Numbered from the stretch's first letter, positions 1 to 11,921 are shown. The stretch: 64,000 nt of DNA from Tetmemena sp. SeJ-2015 (GCA_027382625.1 JAJKFJ010022171.1:1-64000), one strand, 5' to 3'. Notes: generated from the sequence alone by a model not told the origin. Made by a program: numbers and translations.

Positions 1-3000
1 CTATAAATAAAAGCCAAAATTCAAATTAAAAGATTCCTTTTCAATATAATTAAATTAAAAGATGGCTTCTCATTTTAATTTTCCGCAAATATCACTAAAT
101 ATTATCAAAACATTTTAGATGCTATTATTTCTGATAGAATAATGAATTGCTAGAATCTGATAGATTTATTAGACTATTCTGTTCTCAGCCTTCAGTGTTC
201 TGAACTTCATGAATCTCATTTAGGAGTGACTACTCTAGATACTGAAAATAGATCTTTCTTAAAATTTACTTCTTTTAATTTCGCCAGAAGAAAATAAGAT
301 TTATAAAGCACTCTTCTCTTTAGCATTTTTATGATCTGCTATATATATTTTACTTGTAAAAAGGCATATAATCTCTCGCTTTCTTTCTGCAATATATGCT
401 ATTTGGGTTTTGATTGTCAGAGCTAGTAGCAAATATGGAAGTGAATTAAATAATTTCTAACCACCAAAGAAAGTCTTTGAATCGAAAAGAAAACTCAGAG
501 CTGCTTCTAGGAGAATCATAGGCTTCATTTTCAGATTCAGCCTCTTCCAGTTCGATCCCCTCAGGAGTTTAAAACGAATTAGTGGAAAAAGAAATCTCTA
601 ATACTCTACTAAAAGTAGACCAAGTTTTACCTTTAACTGAAGAGGAATTGCAGAAGTAGAGCAAGTTTGGCCATTAAGCCCAGATAAAGCATACAAAAGC
701 AACCCCATCTAATTCAATGCCAAGAGCAGTGTAAGGCTTGAAACAAATTCCCCAGTCTTAAATCTCACCCTCCAAAAAGTTAAGCTTCTCTGAAAGCTAG
801 AATATTCTCAAATCCACTGCAAATCATAATATCAAATTATTGTATTTTTTTAATTAAAGAAGAATCATTTGGATCGATAAAGCCCTCCGAGGACATTATC
901 AGAATAGCGTAGACAGCTTAAATTTTATATCTAACAGCAACAAAATAAAAATTAGTAAGCAATTCCGCTTTAAACGGGTAGGGCTATAGATGATTTTTAG
1001 AGCCCTTAAAAGACCCAAGCAGATAAATAATTTGTAGTTTAGGGATCCAAAATTTTCCAAAGTTAGACTCCTTCCCACTAACGGATGCTTAAAAGCGAAA
1101 TGAATGTTCTTACTTCGCAGAACCCAAAGTAGAATTCTCCAATTCCTTAATAAATTCAAAATGCTCTACAGTTGAGTGGCAATTTATAGAATTCTGTGAA
1201 GGATGTAGCAAATCAAGATTAGAAATAGGAATTAAAATATGGCTATAAAAGTAGGGAAAAGAAATCTTGTCCTTCAACTAAATAGGAGTATATTCATAGA
1301 TTTAAAGATACCGATCCATAGCAGAATTAAAGTGTATAGGATAGCAAAATAAATAAATCTCAGAAAAGTGTACATTCTCGACATAAATCCCACAAGATTC
1401 AAATTTTTTACATGCAATATTTCTTATTAAAATAAAATTATCGAATACGAGATAAGTGACGAAGAAGATAGCTTAGAAAGCAGTTCAGCTAAGATTCCAA
1501 TACTCTTTAATATGCTCAAATTAAAGTTGAAGTAGTACAGGAAGCAAAGTTTAATAATTCCAACTAGTAAATTGAGAAAACTGAGGAAGGTAAAAGCATG
1601 CTAAAATCAAGCAGATTTATAGTAAAAACCAAGTTCCAGACCACCTAGGCTATCAAAATTATAAAATTTGGGCAGATAATCCATGGATAACTTAGTTTTA
1701 AATGCTTTTTATATAAAATGATAGAATTAAAAAGTTCAAAGTATGGTTTCCCAAAATGGTGTATAAATTAATTTACCTAACGGAAAGAGTGGTTAGCTCA
1801 ATGATTTTAGTGAGAAAGCTACTAAGACTAAAAGGCATTATATAATAGAGCGAGACTAAGTAGATACAACAAACTAGAATCTCGATTCTTAAAGGAACTA
1901 CACCGAAGGCCTTAATGAGTTAACCGATCCATTGATAAATTTGTAAAGATGCGAGGTAAAGTTATCATAGTTTATCTATTTAAATGTAAAATGTTTTTAC
2001 TTTATCTCCAGAGAGTTTAATGGATAATTCTCTTTTGAAGATCTCACAATTTCGAAGGGTAAACTCCTGACTCCTCTAGATCTCCTAGATCTCAATCACC
2101 AAGCAGAATCTCCTTCCGCCTAAACCCCATAGAGATGAATCATAATGCCTATCTTGACGAATGTCCTTCTTCTTATGGCAAAAGCACTATGAACTTTGTA
2201 GCTGGTTAGAATTCGAATTCTAAGCATTTGTAGATTGATACGTTATTCTCAAAGCATGCACATGACAAAAACTAAAAGGATGCTAAAGAATACCATTTCT
2301 CTCGATTTTATACTAGCTAGATAAATCCCCATCAACATCATTTGGGCTTGAGTATCCCAGCTGAACACTCGCCTTCATTAAATAACTTCAATATTTTTAT
2401 ATAATCTAACGCCTTTGCTGAGATTAACTATACCTTAAGTAGATGGTTCTAGTTAGTAAAATGCTAATTCGCATCGTAAGCTTAATGACAAAGATTATGA
2501 AAATGAGAAATCTATTTTTAGCATAATAACTTCTCGAAGAATTTTATCTAGTGAAGAAAGCAAGGACAAAATTCCTATTTTTAAAAGACCCTTATCTATT
2601 TTTCGTATAATGATTTAAGATTATTATGAGACCCTTTAAGTCAACATGTCTGACTCTTCATAGAGACATTTTGAATCAAAGTACAGAGCAGGATTTACTA
2701 AAGCAGTCTTTCTAATATACAAAGGCCCTCGAGAATTCACCACAACTTGTACATTAGTCATCAGATGAGCTTTTCAACAAGCAACATGAGTCTGCCCTTG
2801 CTTCTTAGCAATTTGAAAATAGTTAATTTGCAGATGATGGGTCTGCATTCTCAGCTGCACAAGTATAAAATTACAGGTTTTCAAAATTCAGAAGCAAGAC
2901 CAATTTAATATTTTTAATTCTTTTAACATTATAAATCAGGAGAGAAGAAAGAGTATGCAAAATTTAAAAAGTGTAAGAAGTGGAGAGGATCCTTACTCTA

Positions 3001-3358
3001 GGGAAAGTGAAATCGGAGGATGGACTAATCTCCACCTAAATAAAAACCTTAATTATTTTGTAGATAGATAAAAAATCTCCACAAAAATGATAGAGTTAAA
3101 GAAGAAAAGTCAAAAGAAGAATAGAAACTCAAAGAGTAAAGTGAAAACATTTTTATCTTTATTTATTGATATCAGTAAATGCGTGAGAAGGACATTTAAA
3201 TCATCAATTTAAAAGATGAAAATCTTAAGCTAAGATCTATGCTTAATTTCTTACTTCAAATAATAATCTCGTATTTATAGATTAATTTTTCAAGCAAGAT
3301 TGGAGAAATGATGTACCATAAGCATTCGAAAAAGCATTTAAAAGTCATATTGCAATGA
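1..3358 (+). CDS. Unknown Ser/Gln-rich coiled-coil protein, 5' partial
   Basis: I do not recognise this protein. An open frame enters at base 1, passes an intron (356-420) and continues through at least four IESs to a TGA at 3356-3358. Resolved pieces include a low-complexity Ser/Gln/Lys middle, an acidic patch (ISDEEDSLESSSAK, about 1450-1495), a Ser/Arg/Pro stretch (TPDSSRSPRSQSPSR, about 2068-2112) and a C-terminal heptad-like coil (KDENLKLRSML, about 3205-3240). Frame changes near 1510, 1700, 2900 and 3160 mark further IESs whose pointers I could not fix. No catalytic motif is visible; a scaffold or cytoskeletal role is only a guess. The start lies outside the window. Confidence 0.55.
356..420 (+). 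other. Spliceosomal intron
   Basis: GTAAAA at the left edge and TTGTCAG at the right. Removal joins the frame that is open from base 1 to the frame containing MEVNQIISNH. An internal start at 435 is the alternative. Confidence 0.5.
828..868 (+). other. IES, 41 bp, pointer AATCAT
   Basis: AATCAT occurs at 822-827 and 863-868. Joining them reads ...STANHLDRQSPPRT... and switches to the frame used downstream. Confidence 0.75.
1400..1439 (+). other. IES, 40 bp, pointer ATT
   Basis: ATT at 1397-1399 and 1437-1439 is in phase on both sides. Excision gives HKIIEYEISDEEDSLESS. The pointer is short, so the edges are less certain. Confidence 0.5.
1951..2042 (+). other. IES, 92 bp, pointer AAGAT
   Basis: AAGAT at 1946-1950 and 2038-2042. 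The join gives NLQRSHNFEGQTPDSSRSP and bypasses a TGA. The insert also begins near a GTAAAG and contains a CAG, so an intron was considered, but only the pointer join keeps the frame. Confidence 0.7.
2386..2404 (+). other. IES, 19 bp, pointer ATAA
   Basis: ATAA at 2382-2385 and 2401-2404. Excision gives LNNLTPLLRLTIPQVDG and the frame used further on. Confidence 0.55.
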
Positions 3359-3684
3359 AATTTTATTCTTTTAACAAGAAATTTAAAAAGCCAAGTGATT
3401 TAACATATCAATAGATTTTAAGATGAATTTTTATAATTAATAATTCCAAGATTTATTCTTCAAGTAAGTTTTTAATCAAGAGTTTGCGCAACTTCACTTA
3501 TGCAAACAGCCTCACTTTCTATTTTACTTTACTATATTCTTGCCCTATCCTTCTATACATTATTTCTTCTTTACTCTTACTTCACTTCGAAGTTCTCTTC
3601 TTTAAATAATGAAATTTCTTAAGCTACATCATGTGATTACTTGACAAATTTGAAGTCAATCCTAATTTTTAACTTTACCTTTAG
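3359..3684. other. Intergenic spacer before RPB2
   Basis: AT-rich, with no sustained coding frame. It should hold the 3' end of the upstream gene and the RPB2 promoter. No motif could be assigned. Confidence 0.5.
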
Positions 3685-6600
3685 ATGCAACAGCAGCAGC
3701 CAAGATTACTTCAGCAGCAGTAGTAGCAGATGTTTCAACAGAAATAGCAACTACAACAACAGAGACCTGTAGTGCAAGACCTTAGTGACTCTAACGAGAT
3801 TTCACCTGAGGATGCATGGACAGTCATTCGAGCTTATTTCAAGCAGCATGGACTCGTCTCGCAGTATTCATCAAATAGAGCTTTAAATTAAATAAGCTAA
3901 TAACTAAATTTGAGCAATAGATTTCATCTTTCGACAGATTTGTCAACTATTCACTCCAAGAGATCATTCAAGAAAATGGAAATATTCAAATTCCCTATAC
4001 TCCCTAGTATCAAGTCAGTAAGTCAAATTTGCCTCTTCTCTATTTCGAGGTTATAAATCTAAAGAGATTTTTCCTAATGAAAACTCTATGATCTTCACCT
4101 TACTTGTCAGAGATAAAATTTTGTCAAAATACTCATTTGAATTTTCCTAATAACTTGATTTAGACAAGCAAACTCATGAAAGCGACAAGGACATCGTCTA
4201 TGAAGTGTAGTTCAAACAGGCAAGTGTAAACTCTCATCCTAGACTCCATGAAGAAGATGAATCTTACACCCCTATCTTTCCTCACGATTGTCGCTTGCGC
4301 AACCTCACCTACGCCACAGAGCTCTTTGTAGACATCGTTTTCACAAAGAAGCAACTCTCTCCTAACGAGTTCGAGGTTGATCCAAAGACTGGCGCCAGAA
4401 AGCAGAAGTTCTATAAATCTGAAGACATTTTAGTTTCATAAAAGAATTAATTTTGAGAAGGTGAGACAAGTACTAGAGGAGTATGATGAAGCTAGAGTGA
4501 CAATTGGGAAGATTCCAGTGATGCTGAGATCCAAGTACTGCCAACTTTATGAGCTGAATTAGCTGCAAAGAATGAGAGAGGGCAAGGATTGCCAGTATGA
4601 TTAAGGTGGCTACTTTATCATCAATGGAAGTGAGAAGGTCATAGTTGCTTAGGAAAGAATGGCGAACAATCAAGTGCTAGTGTTCCACAAGAGACCTCCC
4701 AGCAAGTACTCTTGGGTTGCTGAGATTCGCTCACAAGCGGAGTGTTCTAACAAGCCTCCTTAGTAACTCATGCTCTTTCTCAAAAGTAGATACAAGGGTA
4801 CCTCAAACATGAATTAATAAGAAGGTTAAAATATAATTAATGAATGCTCAAAGCAATTAGGCAGGAAGCAAATTCGGACAAAGCATCTATGTCAACATTC
4901 CTTTGATAAAAGAGCACATCCCTCTTGGTATCCTTTTTAGAGCATTAGGTGCCGACAATGACAAGAAAAAAAAAAAGATCTATTCAATCATTAAATTAAA
5001 TACTTGCCAAAGTATGTTTCGACTGTCCTGACGATCCCGAGATGAGTGAGGCCTTGAGAGCGAGTTTAGAAGAAGCAAGAATTGTAGACTCTCAAGAGGA
5101 GGCGCTTGATTACATAGCTAAACGTGGATCTGCTTAAGCCTACATTTTAAATTTTAAATATGCAAATTTAATTACATTAGAGAGTAGAGACTCTAATTTG
5201 CAAAGTTGTTACTTGAGTCTGAGTTTCTGCCACATGTTTCTTTGTTACCTGGAGAACTGTAGAAAAAGTGTTTCTTCCTTGGATATATGGTGAACAAGCT
5301 TCTTAAAGCCTTTCTAGGTCGTATTCCAGAAGATGACAGAGATTACTATGGGAAGAAGAGACTTGACATGGCGGGATCTCTGCTTGCTAGTAACTTCCGA
5401 CAGCTAATCTTCTTCATTTTCATGATAATAATTTTACCAGCTGTTCAGATAGTTCACAGACACGATGAGGAGAATTCTGAAGCAAGATATTGACTCTGGG
5501 AGAGAAACCATCTAGTTACACAGAAGTATAAAGCAAGATATCATCACGAGGGGTTTGAGAACAGCCCTTGCGACAGGAAATTGGGGAAGAGATAAGAATG
5601 GCGACACTCAAAAGACTGGGGTGGCCCAGGTTCTCAACAGACTAACCTTTGCTTCTTCTCTCTCACATCTTAGAAGACTCAATACTCCAATAGCCAAGCA
5701 AGGAAAGCTTGCCAAGCCTCGTTAACTTCACAACACTCATTGGGGTATGATTTGCCCTGCTGAGACACCAGAAGGAGCAGCAGCGGATTAGTCAAAAACT
5801 TAATTATCTGACTTTTATACAATGAAAAACTTGGCACTGATGGCTTTTGTTTCTGTGGGATCCTAACCTCAATTTCTATCCACCCTACTTGAAGATATCG
5901 GAGTTGAGAGGCTAGATGACATGAATTTGATTGGCACTGGAAAGCAGGTGCGAGTGTTTGTAAATGGAAATTGGATTGGCACCACTGCAAGCCCTGACGA
6001 CCTCTATAGATCTATAATTAAGCTAAGAAGAATTTAATTCGTATCATTATATCTAATCAATACTTTTAATAAATTGCCTTTTTTTATTGAAAACTAGTTA
6101 GTTTTTTTTTAAAGAACTTACCAGATTCCCAAAGAGATTGCTATCGTGAGAGACCTTTTGAATAAAGAGATCCGCTTTTACACTGACTCTGGCCGAGTGC
6201 AACGCCCACTATTCATCGTTCAAGCAAACTAGATCAGACTGAAGAAAGTTCCTCACATTGAAAGGCTGAGCAAAGGAGAGGCAAACTTTGACGAAACTAT
6301 TAAAGATGGGCTGGTTGAATTTCTAGATGTTGAGGAGGAAGAAACTGCTATGATAGCTATGCACATGTAAGATCTCAGAAAGGACAGAGGAAAGTATGGT
6401 GGCATCTCCACTTACACTCACTGCGAGATTCACCCCTCTATGATACTTGGAGTTTGCGCATCTATCATTCCTTTTCCAGATCACAATCATTCTTAAAAAT
6501 TAAAGTCCCTTGAATGTTATAATTAATCAAAGCCCAAGAAACACTTATTAAAGTGCTATGGGTAAGCAAGCAATGGGTATCTATACCTCAAATCATTTAT

Positions 6601-8133
6601 CTTATTTTTAAATTTATCTTCAAATTCCTTAAGATATAGGAAAATAAATTTTATCATTCAATCAGAATGGATACCCTTGCTCATGTGCTATATTATCCTT
6701 AGAAGCCTTTAGTTTGTACCAAGTCGATGGATTTCTTGCATTTCAAAGAGCTACCCGCTGGCTCTAATGCTATTGTTGCCATCGCTTGCTATACTGGCTA
6801 CAACCAGGAAGACTCCATCATATTCAACTAGTCTTCAATAGAGCGAGGCATCTTTCGCTCTGCTTTCTTCAGAACCTACAGTGATGCTTAAGAGAAGGAT
6901 GACCGCTTTGAAATTCCTGACTTCCGTCGCTGCGCAGGTCGCAAGCATGGGAGCTACGATAAGCTTGACATAGATGGGATCATCAACCCAGGACAGCAAG
7001 TCAGTGGAGATGATGTCATCATCGGCAAGACCACAGCTACTAAAGCATCAGATCAGCCAGCCGATACTCTCAAGTCTAGCGGCTCTTCCATCGATCAAAT
7101 GTTCTTCACCAAGTCAAGAAGAGATCAACTTTAATTGGGCTAATAAAGAACATTGAATTTTAAGATGCTTCTAGTTGCTTGAAGCACTCTGAAACTGGAA
7201 AGATAGACCAAGTCATGATAACACTTAATGAGCAGGGTGAGAGATTTGTCAAAATCAAAATGAGGTCCGAGCGCATCCCTCAAATTGGAGATAAGTTTGC
7301 TTCAAGGCATGGCTAGAAAGGAACGGTCGGGATGACTTACAGACAAGAGGACCTTCCTTTCACTCGATAAGGAATAGTTCCAGATCTCATCATCAACCAC
7401 TATAATTGAACAATTAACTTTAAAATACTTTAAACCCTCATGCTATTCCCAGTAGAATGACTATTGGCCATTTGATTACAAGTAATCTTAAAATTATATG
7501 ATTGAGTGCTTGGGTTCCAAGGTTGCTGCTCTCACTGGAACTGAAGGAGATGCCACTCCTTTCTAGAAATCATTATTACTTTCGCATATACTAAATTTGA
7601 AAGTTGATGTGAAGGATACAGTTGAGTAAATTTCTAAGAAACTTCATGATTGTGGCTACCAGCTGAGAGGGAACGAGACTATGTATAACGGATTCAATGG
7701 TCGCAAGATGGAGGTCATGATCTTTCTCGGGCCCACCTACTATCAAAGGCTGAAGCACATGGTGGCTGATAAGATCCACTCAAGAGGGAGAGGTCCAACT
7801 CAGATTCTTACCAGACAGCCGACAGAGGGTCGTTCAAGAGACGGTGGGTTGAGATTCGGAGAGATGGAAAGGGATTGCATGATATCTCATGGCGCTGCAA
7901 GATTCTTGAAGGAGAGGCTTTTCGATGTGAGTGACTTTTATAGAGTGCATGTGTGTTCGGTGTGTGGACTGATTTGTGTTGCCAACATTGCTGAGTAGCG
8001 ATTTGAGTGCAACAACTGCCAGAATACTGCTCACATCGCTCAAGTTAATCTCCCTTACGCCTGCAAGCTGCTTTTGTAGGAACTCATGGCCATGCAGATC
8101 TCGCCCAGGCTCAGAATGGAGCACATCAACTGA
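3685..8133 (+). CDS. RPB2: RNA polymerase II second largest subunit (RPB2), germline version with IESs
   Basis: This is the second largest subunit of nuclear RNA polymerase II, which forms one side of the catalytic cleft. After removal of about 15 IESs the family blocks appear in order: a Gln-rich N-terminus, then [175 protein letters not shown] and [14 protein letters not shown]-terminal zinc site follows (CSVCG...CNNCQ). The 3685 ATG directly precedes a poly-Gln run. Oddity: between PAETPEG and GLVKNLALMA (about 5772-5793) one base is missing relative to the family, a 1-nt frame break not explained by a pointer. Confidence 0.97.
3864..3916 (+). other. IES, 53 bp, pointer GCA
   Basis: GCA at 3861-3863 and 3914-3916. 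The join gives [14 protein letters not shown], matching the conserved GLVRQQLDSFDEF block of RPB2. Confidence 0.85.
4019..4110 (+). other. IES, 92 bp, pointer GTCAG
   Basis: GTCAG at 4014-4018 and 4106-4110. The join gives [17 protein letters not shown], the RPB2 'KYEISF' region, and removes a TGA. Confidence 0.85.
4418..4442 (+). other. IES, 25 bp, pointer ATAAA
   Basis: ATAAA at 4413-4417 and 4438-4442. The join gives [19 protein letters not shown] and leads into [15 protein letters not shown]. Confidence 0.8.
4815..4845 (+). other. IES, 31 bp, pointer ATGAAT
   Basis: ATGAAT at 4809-4814 and 4840-4845. The join gives [20 protein letters not shown]. Confidence 0.85.
4986..5011 (+). other. 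IES, about 26 bp, pointer within an A-run
   Basis: Joining an in-frame AAA of the 11-A run (about 4976-4986) to AAA at 5009-5011 gives ADNDKK...[11 protein letters not shown]. The left edge cannot be fixed inside the homopolymer. Confidence 0.5.
5167..5204 (+). other. IES, 38 bp, pointer TGCAAA
   Basis: TGCAAA at 5161-5166 and 5199-5204. The join gives [16 protein letters not shown], matching family IKYAKEVLQKEMLPHV. Confidence 0.9.
5406..5442 (+). other. IES, 37 bp, pointer CAGCT
   Basis: CAGCT at 5401-5405 and 5438-5442. The join gives [19 protein letters not shown]. Confidence 0.9.
5802..5832 (+). other. IES, 31 bp, pointer AAAAACTT
   Basis: AAAAACTT at 5794-5801 and 5825-5832. The join gives [18 protein letters not shown]. 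Confidence 0.9.
6033..6116 (+). other. IES, 84 bp, pointer AAGAA
   Basis: AAGAA at 6028-6032 and 6112-6116. The join gives [17 protein letters not shown]. Confidence 0.9.
6490..6529 (+). other. IES, 40 bp, pointer AATCA
   Basis: AATCA at 6485-6489 and 6525-6529. The join restores [20 protein letters not shown]. Confidence 0.93.
6598..6658 (+). other. IES, 61 bp, pointer ATCATT
   Basis: ATCATT at 6592-6597 and 6653-6658. The join gives [19 protein letters not shown]. Confidence 0.9.
7126..7166 (+). other. IES, 41 bp, pointer AGAT
   Basis: AGAT at 7122-7125 and 7163-7166. The join gives [21 protein letters not shown] homologous 49-bp IES sits at the same place in the RPB2 duplicate. Confidence 0.92.
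7399..7436 (+). other. IES, 38 bp, pointer AACC
   Basis: AACC at 7395-7398 and 7433-7436. The join gives [17 protein letters not shown]. Confidence 0.92.
7478..7503 (+). other. IES, 26 bp, pointer TGATT
   Basis: TGATT at 7473-7477 and 7499-7503. The join gives [19 protein letters not shown]. Confidence 0.92.
7570..7602 (+). other. IES, 33 bp, pointer GAAA
   Basis: GAAA at 7566-7569 and 7599-7602. The insert is a multiple of three and open, but adds 11 residues absent from the family. The join gives [19 protein letters not shown]. Confidence 0.75.
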
Positions 8134-8938
8134 GGAAACTTCATAATTGAATTTAAGTGAATTACTTCCTGACATAGTTGCTGCTTTTGAACTAATTATA
8201 TTTGACTCAAGAATTAATTACATTTTTATTAACTTAATTTTATGTATAGGACATAATAAAGATAGATTGGGAAATATACCTTCATTGTTAGACTGTCTAA
8301 GATTTAAATAATATATTTAGCTTATATTTATCTAAGAATTTTAATGGTTCCCGATTTTTAAAACCCGCAGGGAGTGAACTTTTTAAGAAAAAAAATTCAA
8401 CCAAAAAATGAAAAGGTTCGCAATAGCATGTTAATCAATGAAATATATTTGACTTAATTCTCATTTATGCCACTCACCGTTTAAGACTATCAGCAATTGA
8501 CACATTTCAATAAATTTAGAAAACCCTAATCATCTTGCGATAAATGCCTTCAAATGCAAATAAGCGATGTTAAAGAAGGCTTTAAATTCGTAAAACTTAA
8601 AATCATTCACATTGATAAATTAACATTGCATACAATTTTCCTAGTTCTTTAAATCATTTTATTTTTTAAATGGAGTAAGATAAGACACTTATGAAATGGA
8701 ATAGGAAGTTAAAAATAGAAGGGATTGAAAAATATAAAAACCAAGGATAAGGCAAATGCAATAAAAGCTAGTAATATCTCATAAAAACTTGAAATCTTCA
8801 ATTTTTCTCCTAAGAATGCAGCTTACTATTCATAAAGCTCAAGTTGGGGAGTATAAGGCACAGAACCTTTTTTGTCATAGCAAGCAGCAAGTTGTCAAAC
8901 ACTGAGGCAACAGTGATAAAAAGTTTTTGAATTTCAAA
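8134..8938. other. AT-rich spacer after RPB2
   Basis: No convincing gene was seen. A short open stretch near 8817-8900 (MQLTIHKAQVGEY...) is too short to call. The stretch should contain the RPB2 3' processing and telomere-addition sites, but no motif was recognised. Confidence 0.4.
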
Positions 8939-9741
8939 ATGGTTAGAATATATTTTGACGATGACAAGAGTGAAAAAAAATAGAGGAAGATATATTAAGG
9001 ATAAGGAAGAGCATAATCAAATAAATAAGCTATTTTATGGAAAGGAGTATTGAGATAACATATATTAATGTACATTAGACTCATTTTATAGCCATGAAAA
9101 GAAATTGGAATGAATGTGTTTAGCCCAATAAGCTCTAAAGGAATGCTGAGATTAGCAATAGAATCGGATTGCAAGTCTTCTAACCTAGGCAAATATATGG
9201 ACGGAGGTTAACTTTTAATAATGTGTTTCATAAATGCTGAACCTCTAGACACAGTCGACATAGATAGATTTGGGTTGCCTCAATGTAAACTTCACTAAAA
9301 GACTAACTCAGCTCTCTGCAAATAGAATATTGCATATTAGTCATTCTATTTTGAAAATAAAAAATTCCTTCTGGCAAAGTATTAAGGTCGGACGGTAGTA
9401 TAAAGAGAACTTCAAAATTGATAGCAAAAATCCTTCCTCTCGTATCACTCCAAATATTAAATTATGTGGCCTTATATTATATTCCCGGAATTAATTTGCT
9501 AACTGCCAATTTTTTCAAGGTCTTAGACTTGAAATTTGGCTCTAGAGCTATCGTTATTCATGGAGATCCTCTTGTTGAAAAGTTGTTTTTGATTGAATGG
9601 GTTTCAAAAAATGAGGTTGTATTTGGAGGACATGTACAAGACAGTTATTTTAGTATTTATCAATTTCTATTTATAATTTAATTAATAAAAAGACATTTGA
9701 TTTTTACATTCAATATTGTACAATATTAGTTTAGATAATGA
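8939..9741 (+). CDS. Unassigned coding patches, possible germline gene
   Basis: Product not recognised. Three overlapping open frames have protein-like composition: MVRIYFDDDKSEKKQRKIYQ at 8939, GMLRLAIESDCKSSNLGKY through GLPQCKLHQKTNSALCKQ at about 9110-9420, and a C-terminal part from 9418 (LKFGSRAIVIHGDPLVEKL) that ends with TGA at 9739-9741. The frame must change at least twice. I found no clear pointers apart from a GAAA repeat near 9095-9104. It could be one IES-broken gene, a decaying gene or a germline-limited gene. It lies between RPB2 and its duplicate. Confidence 0.33.
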
Positions 9742-9992
9742 ATTATAGTAATCCCCCTCCCCCACCACAGCTATCCATATCTGAAAGAGTCAGAGATATT
9801 GATATATTTATAAAATAAATAGCTTATTTCAAATCCAAATCCTAGTTTCAAGACAAAGCAACTATTTAAGTTTTTATACATTACTAAAAATATAAAGACG
9901 CTTTCTTAAAGTAATTACACTCTCAAAACGAAAATGAAAGAGAACCATTTCTAAAACTGTAATTATTTGCAAATGACATCTCCAGCAAATGA
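9738..9992 (+). CDS. Small unknown protein, proline-rich N-terminus
   Basis: 84 codons starting MNYSNPPPPPQLSISERVRD and ending at TGA 9990-9992. After the Pro run the sequence is polar, with Lys/Gln/Glu-rich stretches such as HYQKYKDAFLKQLHS. The ATG overlaps the TGA of the preceding frame. It may be the first MDS of a longer gene. Not recognised. Confidence 0.35.
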
Positions 9993-10215
9993 TTCTCTTT
10001 TGGAATATGATTATTCAATTACATTTTTAAATATGCTCTTAGTTTTATAATACAAGAATATCTAACCATTATAAGTTTTGGAAGAGGATTTGATTTATAA
10101 TTAAAAATCATAATTCCCCTAAAAAATCCCTAAATAAAACAGTTTAAATATGTTTATGTTAAAAATTAAATATTTGGCATTATTTTAAAGAAAAGATTAA
10201 ATGGTTTAGTTATAA

Positions 10216-10675
10216 ATGCTTCTATTAACCATATTTCCTGAATTTCATCCTCTTTTTCAAATGATTATTATGCTGCTCTCAATAATTAACTGATTCGAAT
10301 TTAAACAGCAAACAGACATAATTTCACTAAAATAGGTAATTAATTAATTTTTTTAAATTATTTTTTTAGATCAATCAGAGAAAATTAATTAAAAACTAGA
10401 TAGAGCCCTCACTCCAAAATGTGCCAGGAGCAGGGTAACAGCCAGGACAGCAGCCACCCCCACAAAACCCTTTACTTGTTCTCAACCCTCCATTTTTCCT
10501 TCCTACAGTGATCGTGCCACCAGTGATAGTCCCTCCTCCTCAGCAACCAGTGCATTCACCTTTTTAAGGATAAGTGTTCGAAAATATCCAAGCCCACATG
10601 GATGGCCATAACAACTAAAACTACTTTGGCCATAACAACTAATATACTATAAATATAATTATTTAGCTTAATTGA
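10216..10675 (+). pseudogene. Small Pro/Gln-rich gene family, copy 1 (in-frame TGA)
   Basis: First of three related genes (others at 12955 and 16281). Exon 1 begins MLLLTIFPEFHP. A 34-nt intron (10336-10369, GTAATT...TTTTTAG) follows. Exon 2 contains NVPGAGQQPGQQPPPQNP, PTVIVPPVIVPPPQQP and two GHNN motifs, ending at TGA 10673-10675. Unlike the other copies it has a TGA in exon 1 (10291-10293). It is therefore a pseudogene, or starts downstream, or has an unrecognised IES. Function unknown. The short hydrophobic N-terminus could be a signal peptide. Confidence 0.45.
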
Positions 10676-11921
10676 ACAATAAATAATTAATGAGATACTG
10701 AATCTCCAAGAGATCGACGAATCTAAATAGCTTAATATTATTTGACATTAAATCGTTCAACCACACTCTACATCATACATATTATGTAAAATAGAGAATA
10801 AAATTTAAATGTTGCTAAAAATGTCAATTTACAAAGATTAAATCTGTTAAATCAAAATGAAATCGTAAAATATAAAATCAATTATAATGAGAAAGAATTT
10901 AAAAGGATAACTCGCAAAATATTCTCATTATAAATTTACTAACAATTATTTTATAGTTCATTAAAAAAGTAAGTCACGTTCTTTAAATAAATTGGCTAAT
11001 CAAAAATTCTTATTAAAATAATTAGTTATATTCAAAATATTTTTAGCAAAATTTTTATTATTTTTTGAAATTGGAAAATTTTTCAGTAAGAAAATAATAT
11101 TTTTAGTTAAAAATCTTTTATATTTTGCTTTAGATTTAATAGGATTTTAAATATAAAAATCTAAGTCTTAAGACCAGCATTGACAGAAGAAAGTTAAAAT
11201 TATGACTGTATTTTATTCAATAACTAGGATTTCATAAGCAAAAGTCAATTTATATAGCTATGTGTAAGTTAAATTAATGAATTAGTAAAAATTGTAAAAA
11301 TGGGAGATCATTAAAAGTTAAATAAACTCTTAGTTGATCTTATAATAGTTCAAATGATTTATATATAATTATTTATTTAAATTATTTTTACATCTGTCTA
11401 AGAACTAATGTCCCTAGATAACCTTTTTGTTACTTGATAAGAATTATGTAAACATCATTTATTCTGCTCTATTTTTATTTTTTAATTATACTTATTTATT
11501 CCATTTTATACTTTCTAATGTCTACAATTAATTAAAATTCTTTTGTTCCAAACACAAATAACTAATTATCAAATAATTTCACTAGGGTATTCAGGCATCA
11601 TTCATTAAATATTATTTGAAGAAAAGTACAAATTCAAAGTAAAATAATTAATAGTGTGCTAAAATCATTCTTGTTGTAAAGAAGGATATTCATTTTGACT
11701 ATTCAAGTTGCATATGAACTTAATAACTAACAAAGATTAGCTAAGTATTTTTAATCTATAATGAAGTTCTAAATATTTGTAATTTAATTAATCTGCATGA
11801 AATTTATTAGCGCTGATTTTCCACCCTTGATCCTCAAGGGAATGATAAACAAACAGAATTTTAATCACTTAAATAGCAATAAAATTCATGAAGAAATTTG
11901 TTTGCTAAAGTAAATAAAACA
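10676..11921. other. AT-rich DNA without recognised genes
   Basis: Very AT-rich, with no sustained protein-like frame on either strand. Part of the downstream flank (to about 10760) resembles the flank of family copy 3. Confidence 0.4.

Noticed and set aside
1951..2042. Intron interpretation of this insert
   Set aside because: GT...AG edges can be drawn, but splicing there breaks the frame. The AAGAT pointer join does not.
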